Part shown: in pieces, positions 23,634-32,295 of the stretch
Position numbering within the stretch: the stretch's first letter is position 1
Layout of the letters: every line of letters begins with the position of its first letter
Source: JAWXBR01 sp034440235
Lineage (GTDB): Bacteria; Bacteroidota; Ignavibacteria; Kapaibacteriales; Kapaibacteriaceae
Length of the DNA: 62,596 nt
Direction of reading: 5' to 3'
Assembly: GCA_034440235.1 (NCBI GenBank)
Contig: JAWXBR010000058.1
Span: 1 to 62,596, forward strand
Notes under the pieces: generated by a model
The model's database searches: none
The model's input: the letters and a program-made list of their open reading frames with translations, nothing else
What the model was told of the DNA's origin: nothing
Made by a program: the position numbers and the translations under genes

Positions 23634-25685
23634 TTATGAGCGTTTCATAGAAGGTTCGTAGTGGCTGAACACCATGGTGTACGAGCCGCGACCCTGAGTT
23701 AATGAACGCAATTGTGTTACGTAGCCGAATAGCTGGGACAGCGGCACCGTTGCCGTCACAACCTGCAGGATGTCGCGCATTTGAATGCCTTCGACCCTGC
23801 CGAAGCGGGAACTGAGGTCAGCAATGACCTCGCCCACATACTCTTCGGGCGTCACAACCTCTACGTGAAAGACAGGCTCCATGATTACTGGAGATGCCGC
23901 TCGTGCGGCGTCTTTCGTCGCTATTGAGGAGGCGATGGCATAGGCCATCTCCGTTGCGTCGTCTGCGTTATATGCCGCATCGACGAGGACTGCCATGATG
24001 TCTATCATGGGGTATCCTCCGATCGGACCTACCTTGAGGGCTTCCAAAGCCCCCTGCTCTGCACTCTTAACGTACGTATCCGGAAGTACCGATGGTGCGA
24101 GTTCATTGCTGAACTCAAGGCCTTTTCCAGATGCGTTCGGACGTAGTTCAATCGTGACCTGTCCGAATTGATTCTTCGTGGTGCCCGTACGGACAAATTG
24201 TCCGTCGTGACTGGTCACAGAAGTAATCGTTTCTCGATAGGCTACCTGAGGTTTGCCGACTTTCACCGGCACATTAAATTCTCTCTTCAGGCGGTCCACC
24301 ACGATCTCGAGGTGCAACTCGCCAACTCCGCTAATGATGATTTGTCCGGTCTCAGCATCCGTATGGAATCTAAACGTTGGATCTTCTTCAGAGACCCGGC
24401 GTAACGACTCCGTCAGTTTATCCTGATCCGCCAGCGTCCGCGCCTCAACCGACTGGTTGATAACGGGTTCTGCGAAATGGATGCTCTCCAGAAGAATGGG
24501 GTGTTTTGCATCAGCTAGCGTATCGCCAGTGCGCGTTGCCCTCAGTGCCGGAATTGCGACGATATCACCAGCATATGCTGCCTCGATCTCTTCGCGCTTG
24601 TTGGCACTCATTCTCATCAACTTACCGACTCGCTCTTTCTTGTCCGTCGTAACGTTCAACACCTGCTCGCCCACTTTCACTGTGCCGCTGTACACCCGTA
24701 TGAATGTCAGTCTTCCTACAAATGGGTCGGTGATTACCTTGAACGCTAAGGCTGCAAGTGGCTGGTCGTCTACAGGTCCACGCGTCAGCTTTTTGTCGTG
24801 GTCTTTCACATCGAATCCGTGTACTTCACCAACATCAGTCGGCGATGGCAAATAAGCCAGAACCGAATCCAGTAGCTGTTGTACACCCTTGTTCTTAAAG
24901 GCCGAGCCGCATAAAACGGGGGTAATCTTTAAGTCAAGCGTTGCTCGTCGTAAGAGGCGAATAATGTCTGCTGTTTCGATCTCCTCGCCAACGAGGTAAC
25001 GTTCGAGAACAACGTCATCATACTCTGCAACTGCCTCAATCATCTGCATACGTGCTGCTTCGGCTTCGCCTACTACCTCTGCAGGGATGTCTATGATTTC
25101 GAACTCTTCGCCGTCAGATCCTGGTTCGAACACGACAGCCTTGCGTTCTACCAGATCTATAATTCCGCGGAAAGTGTCCTCTGCTCCGAGTGGTATCTGA
25201 ATGGCTACAGGTCTTGTCGCAAGGCGCACCCGCATCATATCCAGCACTCGAGGAAAATTCGCTCCGACACGGTCCATCTTGTTCACAAATGCTATCCGCG
25301 GTACACGATACTCGTTGGCCTGATGCCAAACGGTTTCGCTCTGCGGTTCAACACCTGCCACTGCGCAGAACAGAGCAATTGCTCCGTCTAATACTCGCAG
25401 CGAACGTTGAACTTCGGCTGTAAAATCGACGTGTCCTGGTGTGTCGATGATGTTAATCATGTGGTCACGCCACTGACAAGTCACAGCCGCGGAGGTAATG
25501 GTTATTCCCCGCTCTTTCTCTTGGTCCATGTAGTCCGTAAATGCCGTTCCTTCGTGCACCTCGCCCATACGATGAAGCACACCTGTATAAAACAGGATGC
25601 GTTCAGTGGTTGTGGTCTTCCCAGCATCAATGTGGGCCATGATGCCGATGTTGCGCACGAGATCTATGGCTACACTACGGGCCAT
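23634..25685 (-). CDS. fusA: Elongation factor G (canonical, str operon)
   Basis: 683 aa translocase. G1 AHIDAGKTTTTERIL, G3 DTPGHVDF, G4 NKMD (AFVNKMDRVGANF); domains II to V follow, with GVGELHLEIVVDRLKREFNV and the C-terminal LFGYVTQLRSLTQGRGSYTM. Position between rpsG and tuf marks it as the housekeeping copy. A second EF-G is at 28742-30838. Start MARSVAIDLVRNIG. Confidence 0.97.
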   Translation of the reverse strand: MARSVAIDLVRNIGIMAHIDAGKTTTTERILFYTGVLHRMGEVHEGTAFTDYMDQEKERGITITSAAVTCQWRDHMINIIDTPGHVDFTAEVQRSLRVLDGAIALFCAVAGVEPQSETVWHQANEYRVPRIAFVNKMDRVGANFPRVLDMMRVRLATRPVAIQIPLGAEDTFRGIIDLVERKAVVFEPGSDGEEFEIIDIPAEVVGEAEAARMQMIEAVAEYDDVVLERYLVGEEIETADIIRLLRRATLDLKITPVLCGSAFKNKGVQQLLDSVLAYLPSPTDVGEVHGFDVKDHDKKLTRGPVDDQPLAALAFKVITDPFVGRLTFIRVYSGTVKVGEQVLNVTTDKKERVGKLMRMSANKREEIEAAYAGDIVAIPALRATRTGDTLADAKHPILLESIHFAEPVINQSVEARTLADQDKLTESLRRVSEEDPTFRFHTDAETGQIIISGVGELHLEIVVDRLKREFNVPVKVGKPQVAYRETITSVTSHDGQFVRTGTTKNQFGQVTIELRPNASGKGLEFSNELAPSVLPDTYVKSAEQGALEALKVGPIGGYPMIDIMAVLVDAAYNADDATEMAYAIASSIATKDAARAASPVIMEPVFHVEVVTPEEYVGEVIADLSSRFGRVEGIQMRDILQVVTATVPLSQLFGYVTQLRSLTQGRGSYTMVFSHYEPSMKRS

Positions 25686-25726
25686 GTTTTCTTCTAAGTC
25701 TCAGAATGTCAAAGAACGTGAACCGC

Positions 25727-26194
25727 TTACCAGCGGAAATGTGCAAATGCTCTGTTAGCGTCGGCCATGCGGTGCATTTCGTCGCGACGCTTTATCGCGC
25801 CACCTTCACCATTTGCTGCGGCAATCAACTCGCTCGCCAGCTTCTGCGCCATCGAACGATCGCGGCGGTCTGAAGCAAACTTCTTAATCCAACGGATCGC
25901 AAGGGCTGTACGACGCTCATCGCGGACTTCCATCGGGACCTGATAGGTGGCACCGCCTACGCGACGTGGACGAATCTCAACGGCTGGAGCTGCATTTGCG
26001 ATGGCCTTACGGAACACCTCAAGAGCATCCTGCTCTGTCTTCTTCGCTACGATTTCCATTGCCTCATACACGATCTGGCGCGCACAAGCCTTGTTGCCTT
26101 CGTCCATGATGTTGTTCACAAACTTCGCAACGACCACATCGTTGAAACGTGGGTCTGGTGCAGTACGGCGTTTTTCTGAGCGTTTTTTGCGCAT
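25727..26194 (-). CDS. rpsG: 30S ribosomal protein S7
   Basis: 155 aa, primary 16S 3'-domain binder. RKKRSEKRRTAPDPRFNDVV, RPRRVGGATYQVPMEVRDER, and the C-terminal MHRMADANRAFAHFRW. Normal length. 23 bp after rpsL. Confidence 0.98.
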   Translation of the reverse strand: MRKKRSEKRRTAPDPRFNDVVVAKFVNNIMDEGNKACARQIVYEAMEIVAKKTEQDALEVFRKAIANAAPAVEIRPRRVGGATYQVPMEVRDERRTALAIRWIKKFASDRRDRSMAQKLASELIAAANGEGGAIKRRDEMHRMADANRAFAHFRW

Positions 26195-26217
26195 GGTCTT
26201 CTACTTAATATTTCTTG

Positions 26218-26622
26218 TTATTTCTTCTTGCCTGGTGCTGGTGCCTGTCCTGGCTTAATGCGCTTCGCACCATACTTCGAACGCGATTGCTTGCGATTTG
26301 CTACACCCTGCGTATCGGCAGCTCCACGAACAATGTGGTACCGAACACCTGGAAGATCCTTTACTCGACCACCGCGAATAAGCACAATCGAGTGCTCCTG
26401 CAGATTGTGACCTTCACCCGGAATGTACGCCGTTACTTCGATGCCATTTGTTAGACGTACACGCGCAACCTTACGCAGAGCCGAATTCGGCTTCTTGGGC
26501 GTTGTTGTGTATACACGTGTACATACGCCGCGCTTTTGAGGACACGATTGTAATGCTGGGCTCTTGCTCTTGATGTTGACTACAAGGCGACCCTTGCGTA
26601 CTAGCTGGCTGATCGTTGGCAT
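26218..26622 (-). CDS. rpsL: 30S ribosomal protein S12
   Basis: 134 aa decoding-site protein. MPTISQLVRKGR, TRVYTTTPKKPNSALRKVAR with the wild-type lysine at the streptomycin-resistance position (TPKKPNS), and PGVRYHIVRGAADTQGV with the D88-region loop. First gene of the long minus-strand ribosomal block, 35 bp after its promoter -7 box. Confidence 0.98.
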   Translation of the reverse strand: MPTISQLVRKGRLVVNIKSKSPALQSCPQKRGVCTRVYTTTPKKPNSALRKVARVRLTNGIEVTAYIPGEGHNLQEHSIVLIRGGRVKDLPGVRYHIVRGAADTQGVANRKQSRSKYGAKRIKPGQAPAPGKKK

Positions 26623-26656
26623 GCTTCTTTTGCTTTATTGGTTCTGTCAGAGCCGA

Positions 26657-26688
26657 CAAATATAGGGGTGGGGGACGTCATCGCCAAA
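26657..26688 (-). promoter_or_regulatory. Promoter of the str/S10/spc/alpha superoperon
   Basis: Transcribed orientation: TTTG (26685-26688), 20-bp spacer, TATATTTG (26657-26664). This is an exact Bacteroidota -33/-7 pair. The bases after the -7 box (TCGGCTC) are GC-rich and identical to those of the tRNA-secE operon promoter at 47521, which fits stringent control of translation genes. Confidence 0.8.
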
Positions 26689-26703
26689 ACGAAGTGTGGT
26701 AAA

Positions 26704-26723
26704 GGGTCCGAAAGGGGCTCGGA
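26704..26723. repeat. 20-bp element upstream of the rpsL promoter (copy 1)
   Basis: GGGTCCGAAAGGGGCTCGGA, with an internal TCCGA/TCGGA inverted repeat around AAGGGGC. It recurs with one change at 47557-47576, upstream of the tRNA-secE promoter. Possible regulator site; see findings. Confidence 0.6.
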
Positions 26724-26851
26724 GCAAGGTTTCGGTGAGTGCTCGGCTGGTACTTCAAGACCCATTTCTGGTGCTAGGTGGGGGCATGGTTGCAATGTCG
26801 AGTGTATTGCAAAGCCCTAGACTCCGAGCATCTCCCTGAGTAGGCCTAAGG

Positions 26852-28096
26852 CTACGGTACGATCAACTTAGCGCTAACCCACAACCCAGATGGATAATCA
26901 CGCATCATGACGATGTACAGACCGGGGGACTTTGAGCCAGGTACTGAAAATGTAAATTCACCAGCGCCTGAATGAAATATCGCTTGGTCTACGGGCCTGC
27001 CATTCAGGTTGTATATGAGAATCTCGCCATTGACACTCGTGGTTAATCGACCACTCAATTTTATCGTGTTCTCTCCGTATTGGGCATGCATGAAACCTGC
27101 GTTCTTTACCGACCGATCCGTATGGTATGCCCCTCGTTTTTCCGCCTCGCATTCCTTCGTCACAAAGAGGGAGAAGGTGTCGGTTTCAACCACTCCCAGT
27201 CGCGGTTCATAATATCTTCGAATAATTGAATCGAGGTGTTCTGTCGAAAAATCGTGGTCATCATCGGGTAATGTGCAGTTTGCATCGAAATACGTATCGT
27301 AAAACGCAATTACCTTTTCGAACAGCTTATCTTCCGCGGAAGCCATGAACTCGGGACTCATGCTGCCTACGGCGTACCCATCCTGTGGTCCTAAAGAATA
27401 CTTCTGACGAAATCCATGCGCCGCTAAGCCGAACGGCGTTGGACCGAATCGTCTAGGTACAATGCGAACGTATGCCGAACACACTCGCACATTGTAGGGA
27501 ATGAAATACGTCGGATTTGTTGTGGTTTGTGTCATCCAGTAGTAACTGGGGGGTGTTGAATCAAAGGTCGTCGACTTCGCTATTCCGACACTGTCCCACG
27601 ACTTCAACACAGCATCGTCACTCGCTCTGACCAACTGTACTGTAAAGTCGCAACTGTCCTCCACTTTCCACAACGCAGTGTTATTTCCAGTTTCGACGCT
27701 GAACGTCGAAACTTGAAGTGTTCGATAAAAAGTAATCGAATCGGTGGTGAGCGACATATAGAACTTCTGACTGCGGAGTAGTGGCACAAGATTGGATTGC
27801 ACACCCGTGACATAGCTATCATTAACGATCATAGAGTCAGTTTTAACCAACGTGTCCAAGTACACGCGGTTAAACACCCCATCAGTCCTTTGTCGAATTT
27901 CCCCGAACCGATAAATCACACTACAACTGTCGAAATCGTCGGTAACGGCATAGTAGCGCAGAAAAACTTGGTCGTTGTGAGTTACCGCGAATGTGGTATC
28001 GTGCCCGACGGCGCTTGCAGCCAATGGACCAACGTGTAACAGCACTATCACAGACGCTAGCAACAGGCGTTGACGATTTACCATTCGATTTTGCAT
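26852..28096 (-). CDS. Secreted protein of unknown function with T9SS sorting domain
   Basis: 414 aa. Signal peptide-like N-terminus (RLLLASVIVLLHVGPLAASA). The body has no domain I recognise; it contains several cysteines and is rich in Asp, Thr and Tyr. Residues about 335-414 are a T9SS type A domain (GEILIYNLNGRPVDQAIFHS ... PGLYIVMMRDYPSG). It lies 18 bp after the small secreted protein at 28115-28525, so the two are probably co-transcribed. An internal start at 28084 (MVNRQRLLL) is also possible. Confidence 0.75.
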   Translation of the reverse strand: MQNRMVNRQRLLLASVIVLLHVGPLAASAVGHDTTFAVTHNDQVFLRYYAVTDDFDSCSVIYRFGEIRQRTDGVFNRVYLDTLVKTDSMIVNDSYVTGVQSNLVPLLRSQKFYMSLTTDSITFYRTLQVSTFSVETGNNTALWKVEDSCDFTVQLVRASDDAVLKSWDSVGIAKSTTFDSTPPSYYWMTQTTTNPTYFIPYNVRVCSAYVRIVPRRFGPTPFGLAAHGFRQKYSLGPQDGYAVGSMSPEFMASAEDKLFEKVIAFYDTYFDANCTLPDDDHDFSTEHLDSIIRRYYEPRLGVVETDTFSLFVTKECEAEKRGAYHTDRSVKNAGFMHAQYGENTIKLSGRLTTSVNGEILIYNLNGRPVDQAIFHSGAGEFTFSVPGSKSPGLYIVMMRDYPSGLWVSAKLIVP

Positions 28097-28114
28097 TTGG
28101 AATAGCTCCAGGCT

Positions 28115-28525
28115 TTACGGTGGTGGTATAGTCTGATCAATCATAATCTTAGCGCGTCTATTAAAACGGCCCTGGGCTCCGATTATCTCGATATCGTTAT
28201 GTGGAATGCCATCATTATACTGACTTGAACAGGTTGTTTCTTGTGGACAGGATGAAGGCTTGTGTGCAGTCGGATTTCCCCGCACACAGATCGTCGTCTG
28301 GAATTTGATGAGTCCTCCCGGCACAGTCGTACCATTATCTTTACCTATGCCAAACGTGCATTCCTTGGATTCTGGACGACACGGATAGTAAGTGCCTGCC
28401 TCATTTTCTATAGGAGTACACATGGCCCCCTTCACAGCGGGTTTCCGTTTTGTTGCTTGTGCCGTCGCTGCAGCCCCTTCACTAACTGCGACCAACAGCA
28501 TAACCACTAAGAGTATTACTTTCAT
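28115..28525 (-). CDS. Small secreted cysteine-containing protein, unknown function
   Basis: 136 aa with a clear signal peptide (MKVILLVVMLLVAVSEGAAA). The mature part has six cysteines (contexts MCTP, YPCRP, KECTF, TICVR, SSCPQ, TTCSS), suggesting disulfides, and ends in IPPP. No recognised domain. A weak promoter-like pair (TTTG, 17 bp, CAGGTTTG) lies about 45-75 bp upstream of the start. First gene of a two-gene unit with the T9SS protein downstream. Confidence 0.65.
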   Translation of the reverse strand: MKVILLVVMLLVAVSEGAAATAQATKRKPAVKGAMCTPIENEAGTYYPCRPESKECTFGIGKDNGTTVPGGLIKFQTTICVRGNPTAHKPSSCPQETTCSSQYNDGIPHNDIEIIGAQGRFNRRAKIMIDQTIPPP

Positions 28526-28647
28526 TACAAGACATCCTCAGTATGCGAATGACGTTGCAAACCTGTAGAAAAAAAGTAAGAACAAAGCTTCGTCAGAATC
28601 CAATGCACGATGGCTCCATCGCATTTCAATAGCCTTTGTACAGGCAC

Positions 28648-28678
28648 AAAAAAAGGCGCCACCAAAATGGGTGGCGCC
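28648..28678 (-). terminator. Intrinsic terminator after the second EF-G gene
   Basis: In transcribed orientation a perfect 9-bp stem GGCGCCACC / GGTGGCGCC with a 6-nt loop is followed by seven T. It is about 65 bp past the stop of the EF-G gene at 28742. Confidence 0.92.
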
Positions 28679-28741
28679 GTGTCGGATCTTGTGCGTGTTA
28701 CGGTGCGAGTCTGAAATCCTTGGTCGAAACTGTCAAGCAGC

Positions 28742-30838
28742 CTACTTGTTGCCTTCGGCCCGTTTCTTTTGGTATTCCTTGACCATTTCGTCCTGAATGA
28801 GGCGTGGCACCGGTTGGTACTTCTTGAATTCCATCGAGAATTCGCCCTTGCCCTGTGTTACCGAACGAAGGTCTGTAGAATAGCCGAACATTTCTGACAG
28901 CGGCACTTCCGATTCGACCGTTACGTAACCCATCTCGCTTTCCGTTCCCATAATCACGCCACGTCGTTGATTAATCTGTCCGATAACAGTACCCTGAAAT
29001 TCTTCTGGCACCGAGACTTCGAGCTTCATGATCGGTTCGAGGATAACAGGTTTCGATGCTGCATATGCTTCACGGAAAGCCTGAATCGAAGCTGTCTTGA
29101 AGGCCATTTCAGAGGAGTCGACCGCGTGTGTAGCACCGTCGTTAATCGTTGCACGAACGGCAACAACTTTTTGTCCGATGAGTGAACCTTCGAGGATAGC
29201 TTCACGAAATCCCTTATCACACGCTGGGATATATTCGCGAGGAATTACGCCGCCAACGATATCGTCAACAAATTCATAATTTTCTACAGCATCGCTCGGA
29301 AGTGGCTCTATGAAGCCCCCTACACGGGCAAACTGACCCGATCCACCGGTTTGCTTCTTGTGCGTGTAGTTGAATTCGGCGCGCTGCGTCATGGTTTCGC
29401 GGAAGGCAACCTTCGGACGTCCGACGATTACTTCGGTGTTGTACTCGCGTTTGATACGCTCGATGTAGATCTCGAGGTGGAGCTCGCCCATGCCCTTGAT
29501 GATGGTTTCGTGCGACTCTTCATCACGCATTACGCGGAACGTTGGGTCTTCCTTCGTAAAGCGGTTAAGCGCCTTCGAGAATGACACAAGGCCTGCTTTG
29601 TCTTTAGGTGCAACGGCCAACTCGATAACCGGATCGGGCACAAACATTGAAGTCATGGAATAACGGACAGTGCCGTCGGTAAACGTATCACCCGAAGCAC
29701 AATCGACGCCAAACATTGCTACGATGTCGCCGCAATTCGATTCATCGATTTCGTTCATTTCACTCGAGTGCATGCGCACGAGACGCGGCACTTTCACACG
29801 TTTGCCGTTGGCAACATTTGTAATGGTATCGCCCTTTTTAATCGTGCCCTGGTAGATGCGCATGTACGTAAGCTGTCCGTAACGTCCATCCTCAAGCTTA
29901 AATGCAAGCATGACTAGGGGCATCGTAGAATCGCTTTCGAGTTGCACGCGCTCTTCGTTCTTATCCTGATCGAGCGCTTCGTTCTGAATGTCGAACGGGG
30001 CCGGAAGGAAGTAGCCAACGCCATCTAGCAGTGTCTGCACACCCTTGTTCTTGTAGGCCGAGCCACAGAACACTGGCGTCATCTTCTGCGTAAGCGTTCC
30101 CTTGCGGATCGCATTGATTAGCTCTTGTTCAGTCGGTTCGGTATCGGTGAGGAATTTCTCCATCAGCGCATCATCGTGATCGGCTGCGACTTCGATGAGA
30201 CGGTGACGTAATTCCTTGGCCTTGGCCACCATGTTTGCCGGGATTTCTTCGATGCGAATATCTTCTCCGCCTTCGCCATCAAAGTAATTGGCCTTCATGG
30301 ACACAAGTTCAATTACACCTTCGAGCTTGTCTTCGATACCAATTGGGTACGTAACAAATGCTGGGTTATGGCTTAGTTTCTCGCGCAATTGGTCCATTAC
30401 ACGGTCTGGGTTTGCACCCTGACGGTCACACTTGTTGATGAAGGCCAGACGTGGTACGCTGTACCGACGCATCTGACGGTCAACTGTAATTGATTGCGAC
30501 TGAACGCCAGCAACCGAGCACAAGACAAGCACAGCTCCGTCGAGCACACGCAAGGCGCGTTCTACTTCTACCGTAAAGTCTACGTGACCCGGCGTATCGA
30601 TAAGGTTGATGCTAAAGTCGCCCCACTCACAGAATGTGGCAGCGGACTGAATTGTAATCCCCTTTTCGCGCTCGAGGTCCATCGAGTCCATCTTGGCACC
30701 AACCCCATCCTTGCCACGCACTTCGTGAATAGCATGAATCTTGCCGGTGTAAAAGAGAATGCGCTCCGATAACGTTGTCTTCCCCGAGTCAATGTGAGCG
30801 GAGATACCAATGTTTCGGACTTTCGTGAGGTCAATCAT
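28742..30838 (-). CDS. Second elongation factor G, mitochondrial EFG1/spdEFG1-like
   Basis: 698 aa from the ATG at 30838 (MIDLTKVRNIG); a TTG at 30874 would add 12 residues. G1 AHIDSGKTTLSERILFYTG, G3 DTPGHVDF, G4 NKCD; then GMGELHLEIYIERIKREYNT and a C-terminal FGYSTDLRSVTQGKGEFSME. The N-terminal wording (HEVRGKDGVGAKMDSMDLER; GITIQSAAT) is that of mitochondrial EF-G1 and the spdEFG1 group of spirochaetes and planctomycetes, unlike the canonical copy at 23634. spdEFG1 is known to act in translocation, with recycling left to a partner. It stands alone between a structured leader and a strong terminator. No close SD is seen. Confidence 0.93.
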   Translation of the reverse strand: MIDLTKVRNIGISAHIDSGKTTLSERILFYTGKIHAIHEVRGKDGVGAKMDSMDLEREKGITIQSAATFCEWGDFSINLIDTPGHVDFTVEVERALRVLDGAVLVLCSVAGVQSQSITVDRQMRRYSVPRLAFINKCDRQGANPDRVMDQLREKLSHNPAFVTYPIGIEDKLEGVIELVSMKANYFDGEGGEDIRIEEIPANMVAKAKELRHRLIEVAADHDDALMEKFLTDTEPTEQELINAIRKGTLTQKMTPVFCGSAYKNKGVQTLLDGVGYFLPAPFDIQNEALDQDKNEERVQLESDSTMPLVMLAFKLEDGRYGQLTYMRIYQGTIKKGDTITNVANGKRVKVPRLVRMHSSEMNEIDESNCGDIVAMFGVDCASGDTFTDGTVRYSMTSMFVPDPVIELAVAPKDKAGLVSFSKALNRFTKEDPTFRVMRDEESHETIIKGMGELHLEIYIERIKREYNTEVIVGRPKVAFRETMTQRAEFNYTHKKQTGGSGQFARVGGFIEPLPSDAVENYEFVDDIVGGVIPREYIPACDKGFREAILEGSLIGQKVVAVRATINDGATHAVDSSEMAFKTASIQAFREAYAASKPVILEPIMKLEVSVPEEFQGTVIGQINQRRGVIMGTESEMGYVTVESEVPLSEMFGYSTDLRSVTQGKGEFSMEFKKYQPVPRLIQDEMVKEYQKKRAEGNK

Positions 30839-30860
30839 GTCTTTGGTGTAATAAGTGTTC

Positions 30861-30907
30861 GTAGTCTGAATCAACCCTCCCGCAAGTGCGATTGCGGGAA
30901 AGACTAC
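30861..30907 (-). promoter_or_regulatory. Nested hairpin in the leader of the second EF-G gene
   Basis: Two perfect inverted repeats are nested. The outer 7-bp stem is GTAGTCT/AGACTAC (30861-30867 with 30901-30907). The inner 8-bp stem is TCCCGCAA/TTGCGGGA (30878-30885 with 30892-30899) with a 6-nt loop. One side carries a 10-nt asymmetric bulge that includes part of a purine-rich GGGAGGG run. It lies 22-70 nt upstream of the ATG and has no U-tract, so it is more likely a translational or stability element than a terminator. Confidence 0.6.
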
Positions 30908-30993
30908 TAAGATACGGGAAATGGTGCAAATAGGCTCTAAACCTTGTGTCAGAGCCTCGTACGAAGAATTTCAATCGACGTTGGCTCAGAGCC

Positions 30994-32268
30994 TCAAGCG
31001 CCTAGCTTCAGCCGCCGAAGGCTGGGCATCGTGTACGCAACGACAGCCACGACAAGAAGTGTCATGACTCCTCCAAACACAACGCTTGGCTGCACGCCTA
31101 TAAGGCGTGCGGCCGTGCCGCTTTCGAATGCGCCAATCTCGTTACTCGAGGTAATGAACATGGTGTTCGCCGCAGCGACACGTCCCTTCATCGAGTCGGG
31201 AGTTTCAAGCTGAAGAATTGTTGAGCGTATTACAACACTTACGCTGTCGAACACACCAGCAAGAACAAGTATCGTAACGCTTAGCCAGAATATTTCGCAG
31301 TACGAGAATGCGAGCATACAGACTCCGAATGCTGCTACGGACCATAGCAAGGTGCGTCCGGCATTGTGTTTCGGCGGACGTACCGAGAGCCACGCCATCA
31401 TTGCTACAGAGCCGGCTGACATAGAAGCCCGCAGCACACCGAGTCCGGTTTGGTCGACATGCAAAATCGTATCGGCATATACCGGCAGCAGCGCAGTAAC
31501 ACCACCGAACAACACAGCAAACAAATCGAGGGTTAACGCACCTAGCAACACTTTTTTCGAAATAATGAAGCGCACGCCCTGCATCAACTCATCATAAATC
31601 CGTCCGCGGTCCGCTACTACCATCGCGGGCTTCGTACTCAGCCTCCATGCGCCACCCATACCGACAAGCATACATGCAACGTATGTAGCCGAGGTTATTC
31701 CAACGCCGAACAAACCGTACATCAGACCACCGACGAGCGGACCCACAATTACCGCTGCTTGCCACACAGTACTGCTCATTGCCGCTGCTTTTGGAATCAA
31801 CTCCCGCGGTACAATCATGCCTAACATGCTAAACATTGCTGGCGAATACATCGCGCGTGCAAGACCGTTCAGAATAATCATTGCAAAGAGCCCCGTTAGC
31901 ACAGACCCCTTCCCTATTTGCGGCAACACCGACTCCTGCACAAGAAATGCCGTTGCTGTTGCAGATGTTACGATAATAGCACCGGCAATGCGCACGGCTT
32001 TGCGTTTATCCATTCGGTCAACAAGTCCACCCATCGGCAACGCAGCCCCGATAGCTGGCAAGGCCTCGGCAAGACCAATGAGTCCCATCATAAACGGGTC
32101 ATGCGTAAGCGTATACACATACCACTGCACGATAAGAGCCTGCATATGCCAACCCATCGCAAGAAAAAACCGCAGCTGAAGGAACGCTGTGTACTCTGGA
32201 ATGCGAAGGGGCGTGCTAGGAGGTGTGCTAGGGGGCGTGCTAGGGGGCGTGCTAGGGGGCGACGACAT
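30994..32268 (-). CDS. MFS exporter (EntS/DHA3-like) with repeat-encoded PSTP N-terminus
   Basis: 424 aa, about 12 helices. The loop GGLVDRMDKRKAVR is the MFS motif between helices 2 and 3; the overall pattern (EYTAFLQLRFFLAMGWHMQA at the first helix, TPDSMKGRVAAANTMFITSS late) is that of the enterobactin-exporter/macrolide-efflux group. The cytosolic N-terminus is a repeat of PSTP (four and a half copies) made by a 12-bp tandem repeat. The substrate is unknown. A TATTTTTG box ends 8 bp before the ATG, so the transcript may be nearly leaderless. Divergent from the symporter at 32296. Confidence 0.85.
   Translation of the reverse strand: MSSPPSTPPSTPPSTPPSTPLRIPEYTAFLQLRFFLAMGWHMQALIVQWYVYTLTHDPFMMGLIGLAEALPAIGAALPMGGLVDRMDKRKAVRIAGAIIVTSATATAFLVQESVLPQIGKGSVLTGLFAMIILNGLARAMYSPAMFSMLGMIVPRELIPKAAAMSSTVWQAAVIVGPLVGGLMYGLFGVGITSATYVACMLVGMGGAWRLSTKPAMVVADRGRIYDELMQGVRFIISKKVLLGALTLDLFAVLFGGVTALLPVYADTILHVDQTGLGVLRASMSAGSVAMMAWLSVRPPKHNAGRTLLWSVAAFGVCMLAFSYCEIFWLSVTILVLAGVFDSVSVVIRSTILQLETPDSMKGRVAAANTMFITSSNEIGAFESGTAARLIGVQPSVVFGGVMTLLVVAVVAYTMPSLRRLKLGA
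32211..32260. repeat. 12-bp tandem repeat in the 5' end of the MFS exporter gene
   Basis: Four to five copies of GGCGTGCTAGGG (plus strand), one variant (AGGTGTGCTAGG). Each unit encodes PSTP in frame. Confidence 0.9.
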
Positions 32269-32275
32269 AGTCCTT

Positions 32276-32283
32276 CAAAAATA
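32276..32283 (-). promoter_or_regulatory. Candidate -7 element of the MFS exporter gene
   Basis: TATTTTTG in transcribed orientation matches TAnnTTTG. Its edge is only 7 bp from the ATG at 32268. No clear TTTG -33 was found at the right spacing. Confidence 0.4.
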
Positions 32284-32295
32284 CGCTGAACAAGT

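Noticed and set aside
28742..30838. Second EF-G as a TetM-type ribosomal protection protein
   Set aside because: The N-terminus is SAHIDSGKTTLSERIL with GKDGVGAKMDSMDLER, matching EFG1 and not the TetM pattern; no resistance context.
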